From Maridesulfovibrio salexigens DSM 2638 (GTDB lineage: Bacteria > Desulfobacterota > Desulfovibrionia > Desulfovibrionales > Desulfovibrionaceae): a stretch of DNA of 64,000 nucleotides. Location of the stretch: the NCBI RefSeq assembly GCF_000023445.1, contig NC_012881.1, positions 1,555,501-1,619,500 on the forward strand, read 5' to 3'. The notes beneath the pieces were generated by a model. The model had not been told where the DNA came from. It did not search any database and saw nothing but the letters and a program-made list of their open reading frames with translations. Within the stretch, counting starts at the first letter, position 1. Each line of letters opens with the position of its first letter. Below, piece after piece: positions 1 to 7,388 of this stretch. Made by a program: the position numbers and the translations under genes.

Positions 1-78
1 AAAAGAAGAAGTCATAAAAATTTATTATCGGAGAAAAATTGCATAGTTTCTGATCCGGTAAAAATGTTATCCAGACTT

Positions 79-116
79 AGCCGAGGTTCCGAACTTTATC
101 GGGGCCTCGGCTTTTA
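79..116 (+). terminator. Rho-independent terminator
   Basis: An 8-bp perfect stem (79-86 with 105-112) with an 18-nt loop is followed by TTTT. It probably ends a gene lying left of the window. The stretch 1-249 shows no other gene that I trust. Confidence 0.6.
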
Positions 117-249
117 CTTTGTCTTGTATATCCATCTTCCAAAATGTTGGATTGAACTTTCCAGAAGATGCCGGAACCTTCGTGACCAGATAAATTGAAA
201 GAGGATAATCTTCTAAGTTGATTGAAAATATTAACTTGAAAGGAGATTC

Positions 250-639
250 ATGATGAATAGTGATGGTTTCGAATTGATCTACAGTTATACCCGGAAGCAA
301 GCGATTGAAGATGGTGTTCTTATCGATGTTACCGAACAGGCCAAGGAAGTTGGCTTCAAAGTTCCTACGGCAGTTTCTGACCGTCTTTACCATGAGTATG
401 TGGTTCCATCGAAAGAAATGGAAAATTCAGGGCAATCAGTTGAAGGTCGTCTGCATGATCTGTTGCATCTAGCTGCATTGTGCGCCCGAAGTCGGTGGGA
501 TGGTAGCCGGGTTTATTTCGATGTTATGTTCCAGATGGAAGAAGGACCGAAGTTTGAAGAAGTTCATGTTGTCGCAATCATCGGTGCGGGTGACGATGGC
601 AATCCTGTCATGACCATATGTAGACCTGAGGATGAATAA
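250..639 (+). CDS. DUF6573 family protein
   Basis: A 129-residue soluble protein. The N-terminal pattern (I-x-S/Y-Y-T-R-x-Q-A-I-x-D-G-V-L-I-D-V) is the one I know from DUF6573 proteins, which are common in plasmids and integrative elements and have no established function. AGGAG sits 5-6 nt before the ATG at 250; the ATG at 253 is an alternative. A bidirectional terminator follows and separates it from the convergent XRE gene. Family assignment is from memory of the motif; the role is unknown. Confidence 0.75.
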   Translation: MMNSDGFELIYSYTRKQAIEDGVLIDVTEQAKEVGFKVPTAVSDRLYHEYVVPSKEMENSGQSVEGRLHDLLHLAALCARSRWDGSRVYFDVMFQMEEGPKFEEVHVVAIIGAGDDGNPVMTICRPEDE

Positions 640-660
640 GGATCGTACTGATCAAAAAAA

Positions 661-688
661 GACCACTTCGTGATGAGGTGGTCTTTTT
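661..688. terminator. Bidirectional terminator
   Basis: A 9-bp stem (661-669 with 675-683) is flanked by A-run and T-run, so it can end both the rightward gene at 250-639 and the leftward gene at 702-1025. Confidence 0.8.
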
Positions 689-701
689 GATTTGAAGCGT
701 A

Positions 702-1025
702 TTATTTTAGTATTTCGGAGACTAGCTTGTGCAGGAAAACGATTTGTTCATCGCTGGTTTTCTGGATCATCCATAGCAGGTCTTTTTCAAGTTCTTCTCG
801 TGTCGGTTGGGCAGTATCGAAGTCCAGAATATCTTTGACTGGAACTTTCAAACCATTGGCAATCTTGTTCAGAGCATCCACAGTTAGTTTCGATGATCCA
901 CGTTCTATTTCACTGATATATTTGTCGTTCAGGTCGGATTCGTTGCCGAGCTGGGCCTGCGTGAGACCTCGCTTTTTTCTGATTGATCTGATCTTATTGC
1001 CAACTAATTTCGAAATTTCAGCCAT
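702..1025 (-). CDS. XRE-family HTH transcriptional regulator
   Basis: A 107-residue Cro/CI-type repressor. The helix-turn-helix occupies about residues 7-65 (I-R-x-x-R-K-x-R-G-L-T-Q-A-Q-L, then I-S-E-I-E-R-G). The C-terminal 35 residues are charged and could mediate dimerisation. AAGGAG lies 8 nt before the ATG. It is divergent from the zinc microprotein pair, so the 156-bp A+T-rich gap between them is the obvious place for its operator. It probably controls the element's own genes; the target is inferred. Confidence 0.85.
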   Translation of the reverse strand: MAEISKLVGNKIRSIRKKRGLTQAQLGNESDLNDKYISEIERGSSKLTVDALNKIANGLKVPVKDILDFDTAQPTREELEKDLLWMIQKTSDEQIVFLHKLVSEILK

Positions 1026-1181
1026 ATACGACTCCTTGAGCAGTATAGTGGCGGTCCTTGTGGTTTATATAAACATGCTGATTCTTGAAAATTTTGTAAT
1101 TAAATTCTTGCCAATTCTTGATAAAGGAATAAAATAAATAAAAATATCAATCTTATTAAACCATTATACATGGAGGTTCCT

Positions 1182-1328
1182 ATGGGACAGGATTGCGAGT
1201 TCTGTGGCGAGAATCTTGACGATACTGGCTATGATCACGAAGACGGCACCTATTGTGGCAATTGCTCGACCATGAACGAAGGAGATTGGGATGGTGACCA
1301 TGATGGGGGATACGATGACTATGAATAA
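1182..1328 (+). CDS. Four-cysteine zinc-ribbon microprotein, copy 1
   Basis: A 48-residue acidic protein. It carries C-x2-C-G-x-N-L near the start, then D-D-T-G-Y-D-H-x-D-G, then C-x2-C-S-T, giving four cysteines spaced for one zinc ion. The tail is rich in Asp, Gly and Tyr. GGAGG lies 6 nt before the ATG. Its last 14 nt overlap the start of the second copy in another frame, so the two are probably translationally coupled. No named family is recognised. A role as a small protein- or nucleic-acid-binding adaptor is only a guess. Confidence 0.7.
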   Translation: MGQDCEFCGENLDDTGYDHEDGTYCGNCSTMNEGDWDGDHDGGYDDYE

Positions 1329-1461
1329 TGAAACCGAGCAGGTAAAACCGGAAACAATCGACCTTAGTAGAAAATGCAGTTTCTGCGGGAGCAATTTAGC
1401 CGATACCGGAGTGGACCACCCTGACGGCATTCTCTGCACCAACTGCTCGACTCTCAACTAG
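1315..1461 (+). CDS. Four-cysteine zinc-ribbon microprotein, copy 2
   Basis: A 48-residue paralogue of the preceding gene. It shares C-x2-C-G-x-N-L-x-D-T-G-x-D-H-x-D-G-x2-C-x-N-C-S-T but replaces the acidic tail by a 20-residue N-terminal extension. The start may be 1315 (GGGGGA 5 nt upstream) or the in-frame ATG at 1321. The 14-nt overlap with copy 1 and the terminator just after it point to a two-gene transcript. Function unknown. Confidence 0.7.
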   Translation: MTMNNETEQVKPETIDLSRKCSFCGSNLADTGVDHPDGILCTNCSTLN

Positions 1462-1491
1462 ATTCATAAGTTTCGGTAAGGTTTTTTGAAG

Positions 1492-1518
1492 CCCCAGACT
1501 AACCTCTGGGGTTTCTTT
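1492..1518 (+). terminator. Rho-independent terminator
   Basis: A 7-bp CCCCAGA/TCTGGGG stem with a 6-nt loop is followed by a T-rich tail. It ends the microprotein transcript. Confidence 0.75.
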
Positions 1519-1547
1519 TGCATTTTTCCCATTGATAAGGAGTTGGG

Positions 1548-2252
1548 ATGTTTGAGCTAAGTTTTCTCAATATTGGTGTGTTGATCTGCGGGGGGATCGC
1601 AACCTTCGCAATATATTCCTATTATAATTTGGAGTTGCCCAAAATGATAACTACGTTTGTAGTGGTGTTTTTAGTCTTCATGCTGTTAGCCCACTATACT
1701 TCATGGTTCAGTTATGTGGTTGGCCTTGTTGTAGTCTTGGCAATTTTTGGAGTCATTGGGAGCATGCAGGACGGAAATAAAGGTGTGAAGAGAATGACAA
1801 CAAAGTCTACGGATACTACGAAGCCGGAGAGAAAAAGACCGACACCAAAGAATGATATTGAAAATGCAAGGATGCAGAAGATCAAAGCGTGGGATGATGC
1901 GTATTATGCTGCATTTTATGATTCAACGGTCAAACATGTAATGAAGATGCGTAGTTCCAATGTTGATAAGATTCAAGTAGCTCCATCCATGAGCGAAATG
2001 GCTCATGATTTTAGAAAAATACAAGTTGAGACTGACTTGGAACATCGCCGGAGCATTGCCAAAGAAGCTGTCGCTGATGCGCTTGATTCTTTGGGGTACA
2101 CATATGTGTATGACTCGTTTAACAAAAAAGGTGGTATGGATGTAAGTTATGATGTCGGGGAGCGTGGGCTCTCTTTTAAAATGACGGGAGCAATTGACCA
2201 TGTTGTTACTGACTTTCGTCCTGACGAACTTGTTGCGACCATTGAGTTCTGA
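1548..2252 (+). CDS. Membrane protein of unknown function
   Basis: A 234-residue protein. The first ~75 residues contain two or three hydrophobic segments (about 7-23, 33-50 and 53-70). A Thr/Lys/Pro-rich linker follows (about 80-105), then a soluble, mixed-charge domain to the end that is probably cytoplasmic. AAGGAG lies 5 nt before the ATG. The gene stands alone between terminators. No family is recognised; an accessory function of the element is inferred from context only. Confidence 0.65.
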   Translation: MFELSFLNIGVLICGGIATFAIYSYYNLELPKMITTFVVVFLVFMLLAHYTSWFSYVVGLVVVLAIFGVIGSMQDGNKGVKRMTTKSTDTTKPERKRPTPKNDIENARMQKIKAWDDAYYAAFYDSTVKHVMKMRSSNVDKIQVAPSMSEMAHDFRKIQVETDLEHRRSIAKEAVADALDSLGYTYVYDSFNKKGGMDVSYDVGERGLSFKMTGAIDHVVTDFRPDELVATIEF

Positions 2253-2295
2253 TTTGTAAATACTGTACCTTTCTTTCCCTCGCTATGACCCTACC

Positions 2296-2321
2296 AGCCC
2301 GGACCTAGGTTCGGGCTTTTC
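2296..2321 (+). terminator. Rho-independent terminator
   Basis: AGCCCG at 2296-2301 pairs with CGGGCT at 2312-2317, with extra pairing inside, followed by TTTT. Confidence 0.75.
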
Positions 2322-2364
2322 TATTGCCTTCTGCATGATGTGTTAAACGATGCAATAATACGGT

Positions 2365-2403
2365 CCCCGGAGTAGCTGGATAGCTCTTCGGGGTCATGTT
2401 TTT
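2365..2403 (+). terminator. Terminator-like hairpin
   Basis: CCCCGGAG (2365-2372) pairs with CTTCGGGG (2386-2393), one wobble pair, and a T-rich stretch follows a few bases later. No gene ends here, so it may close a short non-coding transcript or belong to a structured leader. Confidence 0.4.
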
Positions 2404-2443
2404 GGGCGTATTAAGCCTATTTTTTAGCGTATTATCTATCCAT

Positions 2444-2473
2444 GTTTGCTGGGGTTTGCTGGGGTTTGCTGGG
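2444..2473 (+). repeat. Three exact tandem copies of a decamer
   Basis: GTTTGCTGGG occurs three times without interruption. The array sits in the 458-bp stretch 2253-2710, which otherwise holds only hairpins and no credible gene. It could be a protein-binding array or a slippage product. Confidence 0.9.
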
Positions 2474-2550
2474 GCGCGCTATTAGGTGGCTATGTTATTC
2501 AGTCTTTTCCGTAATATACTGAAAAATAAGCATAAAAAATTTAATATTCT

Positions 2551-2671
2551 ACCCGGTTGTATAGAAATAATAGCAGTGAAGGCTGGCGATGCGCTGGCTA
2601 CGGTTGAGGAAATTATTTTTAAATAACCGGGCGTGAGAAGTAAAAAATGGTTCGCCATTAATGGCGGACCA
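2551..2671 (+). promoter_or_regulatory. Structured leader upstream of the 280-residue protein gene
   Basis: CCCGGTT (2552-2558) can pair with AACCGGG (2625-2631) across a 66-nt loop. A second hairpin has a 9-bp stem (2648-2656 with 2663-2671, one G-U) and loop ATTAAT. Both lie between the decamer array and the strong ribosome-binding site at 2697-2704. A cis-acting RNA or operator is possible; no known riboswitch class is recognised. Confidence 0.4.
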
Positions 2672-2710
2672 CGGCGTGCGGTAAAAACTTCCTAAAAAGG
2701 AGGTAATGTT

Positions 2711-3553
2711 ATGGCTAGTGTTGTTGGAAATTCTGGAGTCGTTAATTTAGATGCAGTCTTTAAGAAATTAATACCTGAAATTGTAAAGAAGCATAATGAT
2801 CTTGAATTGGAAATGGATTCTTTAATTAAGGAATGTGCTGTCAATATCAATAGTCTTAATCTTGGGTCACGCAAGGTTAGAGTGTTTAAAGATAAGCTGC
2901 AAACAGGTAAATATTTAGAAAAACTTAAAGAGAAGTGCTTGGATAACAGTTTTGAATGGTCAGAAATATTTGAGGAAGTACAAGGATATTTAAGTGAAAG
3001 TCAAAGAAATTTACAGCGTTTTATGCTTGTTGCCCGTGAGAGGGAGTTAGATCAGAAATATTATTCAGAAAGTTTTACCACAGTACATGACTATATTGCA
3101 GCAGTCAGAAAGGCTGATAAAAAAGTTAATATTAACGATGTACTTGATCAGTTAAATTTTAATGAAAGTAAAGAAAGTGTTCGGCGTGACAGTGCTCGCC
3201 GGGCAGCATACAAAGTGGCATTAAGAACAGTAAATAAAAATTCATTTGATCCATCAGAAATAAATGATCTGGAGGTTCTTATCGATGCTGCTGAAGTTGG
3301 GTTTGATTATAAAAAAATAGTTGATAGCTATCTCAAAGTTCCAGACGATAAAAAGTCAGAACATGTTGATAAAGCATTGCTGAAGTCTAGTTCACGTAAA
3401 CTTAATGCTGTTAGCATCGAACCTATACATTCGATACTTGCAAGATTAAAATCGGAAATGGATGGTATTAAAAAAAGAAGTTCAGAACTTTCAGTTCTCG
3501 ATATTTCCATCTTAAAGAATGTCGTTAAATGTGCCTCAAGTATAATCAATTAA
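2711..3553 (+). CDS. Uncharacterised 280-residue helical protein
   Basis: A soluble, charged, mostly helical protein with no signal peptide, membrane segment or cysteine-rich motif. Heptad-like stretches around residues 20-40 and 240-270 hint at coiled coils. A perfect AAGGAGGT precedes the ATG. Codons are strongly A+T-rich compared with the chromosome further right. It is preceded by a structured leader and followed at once by a strong hairpin. I do not recognise a family, and no catalytic pattern is visible. Confidence 0.65.
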   Translation: MASVVGNSGVVNLDAVFKKLIPEIVKKHNDLELEMDSLIKECAVNINSLNLGSRKVRVFKDKLQTGKYLEKLKEKCLDNSFEWSEIFEEVQGYLSESQRNLQRFMLVARERELDQKYYSESFTTVHDYIAAVRKADKKVNINDVLDQLNFNESKESVRRDSARRAAYKVALRTVNKNSFDPSEINDLEVLIDAAEVGFDYKKIVDSYLKVPDDKKSEHVDKALLKSSSRKLNAVSIEPIHSILARLKSEMDGIKKRSSELSVLDISILKNVVKCASSIIN

Positions 3554-3577
3554 ATTAAATAAGTTTAAAGGAGCTAT

Positions 3578-3613
3578 AAAGGCTACGGGAATTGTCCCGT
3601 AGCCTTTTGTTTT
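3578..3613 (+). terminator. Strong hairpin with T-rich tail between two genes
   Basis: A 13-bp perfect stem (3578-3590 with 3595-3607), loop ATTG, followed by a T-rich run. It should terminate the gene ending at 3553. It also sits between a Shine-Dalgarno-like AAGGAG (3568-3573) and the next ATG at 3617, so it may control the downstream gene. Confidence 0.8.
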
Positions 3614-3616
3614 GTT

Positions 3617-4546
3617 ATGCTAATATTTTTATCTTCATTTACAATAAAGCATCTTGAAATGTATTTAGAGTGTTTTCCAGATGCTAAGATCAATGTTCTG
3701 CTATCTTACGGTTTAAGAAATAGTGATACAGAAAGATTTTTGAAAACACATTACCATAGAATTGGCTACCTGATCTTAGACTCCGGTGCATACACGTTAA
3801 ATAATGCAAAGACTCAAAAGATAAAGGATCAGATCACCCTGCCGGGTTATGCCGCTTTCCTTAAAAAAATCGGAAGTTATTTCCTGTTCGCATTTAATTA
3901 TGATGCAAATTTTGGTTACGATGGGTTCTATGAAAACGCTAAGAATATGCAGTTTCTTCTTGGTCAAGGAAACAAAAATATTGTTCCGGTCATGCATGCC
4001 TATACATGCGAAGAAGCTGATCGGTTTATTGCTGATGGAAATAAGATCATTGCTTTGGGATTTTCTCCAGAAGGTAAGAAAAACCGTAAGAACATTAGGA
4101 AGTTTTCAGAATATTTCCATGAACATGGAGTGAAAGTTCATGCGCTTGGGGCAACGAGTTGGAAAATTCTTGCCGACACTCCGGTTGCATACGCAGATTC
4201 AAGTTCTTGGGTTCAGTATGGCAAATATGGGACAGTTGTTTTCTGGAATGATAGCAAAGCTGTTGTTACCGGAACCGGGCAGGTCGATTACAGCAAATGT
4301 TGCGAAACATATTACTTCTACGATGACGCGAGTAAGCCAAGAAAGCCCAATAAGGTTTACTATGATCAGCTATCCGAAACGCATCCTCTGCCGCAGTTTG
4401 TCGAAAAGTATTTGAAATGTGATTGGTTTGATCTGCTGAACAAGAAAGCTACTGATCTGCGAACAATGGTAAACATCTACTTCTTTCAAAAACTTCAGGA
4501 AAAAGTGACAGAGCATCATGCGAACAATGGTTGGTATTTTGATTAA
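3617..4546 (+). CDS. TGT/DpdA-like TIM-barrel protein
   Basis: A 309-residue protein with the pattern of tRNA-guanine transglycosylase-like proteins of phages and islands: L-D-S-G-A-Y-T near residue 55, N-Y-D near 95, V-P-V-M-H-A near 119, A-L-G-F-S near 145, K-V-H-A-L-G-A-T-S near 173, and A-D-S-S-S-W near 191. TGT enzymes exchange guanine for a deazaguanine; the DpdA branch acts on DNA. The usual four-cysteine zinc site of bacterial TGT is not evident, so the exact substrate is unclear. There is no Shine-Dalgarno directly before the ATG; a hairpin precedes it. Superfamily fairly secure, reaction inferred. Confidence 0.6.
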   Translation: MLIFLSSFTIKHLEMYLECFPDAKINVLLSYGLRNSDTERFLKTHYHRIGYLILDSGAYTLNNAKTQKIKDQITLPGYAAFLKKIGSYFLFAFNYDANFGYDGFYENAKNMQFLLGQGNKNIVPVMHAYTCEEADRFIADGNKIIALGFSPEGKKNRKNIRKFSEYFHEHGVKVHALGATSWKILADTPVAYADSSSWVQYGKYGTVVFWNDSKAVVTGTGQVDYSKCCETYYFYDDASKPRKPNKVYYDQLSETHPLPQFVEKYLKCDWFDLLNKKATDLRTMVNIYFFQKLQEKVTEHHANNGWYFD

Positions 4547-4572
4547 TCTAGCCAACATCCAGTTAAAAATCA

Positions 4573-4600
4573 GGGAAGGTTTCGGCCTTCCCTTTTTTTA
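4573..4600 (+). terminator. Rho-independent terminator
   Basis: A 7-bp GGGAAGG/CCTTCCC stem with a 6-nt loop is followed by seven T. Confidence 0.85.
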
Positions 4601-4656
4601 CGTCTTTTTAAAATTGTCCCAAAATGGATAGAAATAATAACGATATAATTTGAACG

Positions 4657-4679
4657 TTTACACGATGCGAACGTGTAAA
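4657..4679. promoter_or_regulatory. Inverted repeat, possible operator
   Basis: TTTACACG and CGTGTAAA form a perfect 8-bp inverted repeat with a 7-bp spacer, 37 bp before the ATPase gene. It could be the operator for an element-encoded repressor. Confidence 0.45.
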
Positions 4680-4716
4680 TCTAACCATAAACATTTTAAC
4701 CTATGGAGGTGCCTAC

Positions 4717-6471
4717 ATGGCAACACCAAAAACAAAGTTATCTGAACCTCAGAAGGTTCAGAACATTATCCAGAACCTGATCGTTCATACCGACGGCAAG
4801 AATTCTTATGTTGAAATTCCGTCAGAAAACCACCGTAAGCAACTGGCTATAGTTTCTTGCCCTGATTTCAAAGATTGGTTTGAAGTCGAATATTCAATGA
4901 GATATAATAAATATGCACCTAATTCTTCATTGAATGGAGCTATATCTTCTTTGAGAAAAAGAGCAAAGAATAGTGCAAAGGTAGTTGAAATTCATAGACG
5001 TTTTGCCCAAGATGGGAAGAATCAGATTATCGACCTCTGCGATCCTGCAAATAACAATGTAATCGAGATCAATTCATCAGGTTGGAAGATAACACAGAAC
5101 TCCAGTGTCATATTCTCACTGGAAGATAACTTTAAGAGCATCGATTCAAATATTACCCGCTCCGGAAATCTTTGGAAGTTGTTCAAGTATATCAATGTTA
5201 AGGGCAAAGTTGACCGAATCAAGCTTCTGGCATGGATTTGTTCGCTTCCAATGGCAGTGGAAAATCCAATACTTTTGCTGAAAGGTGTCCATGCAAGCGG
5301 CAAAACAACAGCAGCAGAGCGCATAAGGGAGATATTTGACCCTGCCAGCCCGATGAAGATGAGTATTTCATCAAATGAAAGTGATCTGGCTTTAGCGTTC
5401 TATAGCAATCCTGTCTGTTTCTTTGATAATGTCGGCGGTATTACGAAAAGAGTTGCTGATATGTTCTGCAAAGCTGTGACCGGAGACGGATACTCCAAAC
5501 GTGAACTATATTCAGATTCAAATATGGTTCATTACGAGTATAAACGTCCGGTAATAATGACATCAATCCATAACCCGACTACCCGAAAAGATTTTCTTAG
5601 CCGTTGTCTTCCTATTTCTATGAATTCAATTGGTTCCGGTAGTCGAATTTGCGAATCCGAGATTGATGCAGAGTTTCAAAAGGACCTGCCAGATATTCGT
5701 GGCGGAATACTTGATCTGATCGTGTTGGCCTTGAATATTAAGGATAAAATTAAATTACATCACCAAACTCGACTTGGGGATTTCGATAAGTTCGGCGCAG
5801 CAATAGCCTATGAACTAGGCCTTGACCCCAATACTTTTATCCATGAGCGACTTGAATCTGAAAAGAAAGCCAGTCTTGCTGGAACTTCTGATTTGTTCTT
5901 TGAAAGTCTGGTAGAAGTTATAACAGATTCAGGTGGTGCTTTGCTTGAACCTTCATCAACCATAACTGATAAGATTAACGAGAAGATTGAAGCCAATGGC
6001 GGCGAACCTATTAGCTCTGGTTCAGTTGGCAAAAAATTTCAGCATAATGAGGATGTTCTTAACGCTTTCGGGATTGATTTTTATAAATATGAAAACAAAA
6101 GACCTGTTGAGTACAAGCTGTCTTTGAATGATCCTTTGGAAGGCGTTGATCCTGTTTCATTTCCGATCACCTGTAACAAATGCAAACGTCTGGAATTTTA
6201 TCAGGATGAAGTTGATTATTGCCAGATTCACAAAGTTGATATTCCTGATCCCGGTAGGGAAGTCCGCTGTAGTAAATTTGAGTTTAAAGAAGTTGAATAT
6301 CAAATTGAATCTATACAGGAAAGCTACGTTCAAGAAGCTGATGAAGATTTTGTAGATATGGATGCACTGTATGGAGAAGTTTTTGATCCAGATGAAGATT
6401 TGGAACCGAATGTCGAAGTTCAGGAAGAATTAGATTCTATTCCGAAAGAGTATGAGTCTGTATTTGGTTAA
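4717..6471 (+). CDS. Primase/helicase-type P-loop ATPase of the element
   Basis: A 584-residue protein. Walker A (G-V-H-A-S-G-K-T-T) lies at 190-198, Walker B (V-C-F-F-D-N-V) at about 233-239, followed by an R-P-V-I-M-T-S sensor-like strand and a possible arginine finger. This layout fits the helicase-like ATPases of phage and satellite replication modules. About residues 480-525 carry C-x2-C, C-x2-H and a further Cys, a likely zinc site. The C-terminus is very acidic. No archaeo-eukaryotic primase motif is obvious in the first 150 residues. GGAGGTG precedes the start. The A+T-rich region downstream may be its origin. Confidence 0.6.
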   Translation: MATPKTKLSEPQKVQNIIQNLIVHTDGKNSYVEIPSENHRKQLAIVSCPDFKDWFEVEYSMRYNKYAPNSSLNGAISSLRKRAKNSAKVVEIHRRFAQDGKNQIIDLCDPANNNVIEINSSGWKITQNSSVIFSLEDNFKSIDSNITRSGNLWKLFKYINVKGKVDRIKLLAWICSLPMAVENPILLLKGVHASGKTTAAERIREIFDPASPMKMSISSNESDLALAFYSNPVCFFDNVGGITKRVADMFCKAVTGDGYSKRELYSDSNMVHYEYKRPVIMTSIHNPTTRKDFLSRCLPISMNSIGSGSRICESEIDAEFQKDLPDIRGGILDLIVLALNIKDKIKLHHQTRLGDFDKFGAAIAYELGLDPNTFIHERLESEKKASLAGTSDLFFESLVEVITDSGGALLEPSSTITDKINEKIEANGGEPISSGSVGKKFQHNEDVLNAFGIDFYKYENKRPVEYKLSLNDPLEGVDPVSFPITCNKCKRLEFYQDEVDYCQIHKVDIPDPGREVRCSKFEFKEVEYQIESIQESYVQEADEDFVDMDALYGEVFDPDEDLEPNVEVQEELDSIPKEYESVFG

Positions 6472-7388
6472 GCCGAGGGTCGTTTGGAACGATGGCACGG
6501 TGGCACGATCAAATTCAGATATAATTTATTTAATTATATAATTTTATTAATTTTAAAAAAAAGGGAGCATTTTCATCAATCCATCGTGCCATCAATCCTA
6601 GAAGGAGAAATGGTTCCAATGGATATGAAGAATTAATCCCATCTGAGTAAGTTCAAATTTCATTTTCTTGGATTACCGGGTTAGCACATCACGACTGCCT
6701 GTCCGGTAATCCTTGATAAGTTCATCAAGTAAGAATTTATATCAATCAGTTTAAAATTTTAATAATTAATTAAGTATATTCAGTTCATATCAATCATATT
6801 CAGATCATCCTGTTAAACAATGGGAGAGTGCAATGCTCTCCCTATCTATATTCAAAAAACATAGCTGCGGACCCTCTATGTTCATTTCAATGTAATCGGA
6901 AAGGTCTGCCCCTGATTCTTCAACATAATACAGGAGGATTGAAGAGATACAGGACCATTAGTCCGGCTTGCGGCGATCATCGCAAAACAGACCCTCCTAG
7001 TAACGTAGACAACATCGATGGTTTAGAATCCGTCACTGATTATTAAGTTATCAAAACCCGGCAGGTATCAAACCAACAAAGGGACATATTTTTTAAGAGT
7101 TTCTGATCTATCCGGTCAAAATGTCAGATGTTTGCATCATTCTTCGGCATATTCCGTATTTATTCCCATAAAGTTCCATTAATTGTTCAATTTCTTCATT
7201 CAAAATGACCCCTAGGATCAATTTGTTTTGAAAATATGATGTTTGGCCTTTGGGGAATTGGAAATCGCAGGAGGCTCAAGAATACAAAGAATTTTGCTGT
7301 TTTTGATGCTGGAAACATTAAAAAATCATAAATTCATGTCACTTATATAGAAATATATTGTTCAAAACTATTTCTATGGAGGAAAGAC
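6472..7388. other. 917-bp non-coding, origin-like region
   Basis: No credible gene is seen. A very A+T-rich part (6510-6560, 6720-6810) contains repeats of ATCAATCA and ATTCAG. There is a perfect 10-bp inverted repeat (6670-6679 with 6703-6712), a GGGAGAG/CTCTCCC hairpin (6823-6843), and a compact foldable block at 6932-6998. Position next to the replication ATPase suggests a replication origin or transfer origin; this is inference. Confidence 0.4.
6932..6998 (+). ncRNA. Candidate three-way-junction element
   Basis: AGGAGG (6932-6937) and CCTCCT (6993-6998) can close a 67-nt block that contains two further hairpins, GGAC/GTCC (6952-6964) and TTGCG/CGCAA (6968-6985). It may act as RNA or as folded single-stranded DNA. 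No known family is recognised. Confidence 0.3.

Noticed and set aside
67-393. 108-codon leftward frame overlapping the DUF6573 gene
   Set aside because: It is antisense to a better supported gene, has no ribosome-binding site and crosses the terminator at 79-116.
1164-1457. 97-codon leftward frame
   Set aside because: It is the antisense of the two zinc microproteins, whose cysteine spacing and ribosome-binding sites are much stronger evidence.
2576-2626. Short GTG-started peptide in the structured leader
   Set aside because: No Shine-Dalgarno and no similarity; the stems explain the sequence better.
2296-3553. Type III toxin-antitoxin (ToxIN) or retron
   Set aside because: The protein lacks ToxN features and is much longer; no reverse transcriptase is present in the window.
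6828-7046. 72-codon frame in the origin-like region
   Set aside because: No ribosome-binding site; it crosses several hairpins and its residue composition is random-looking.
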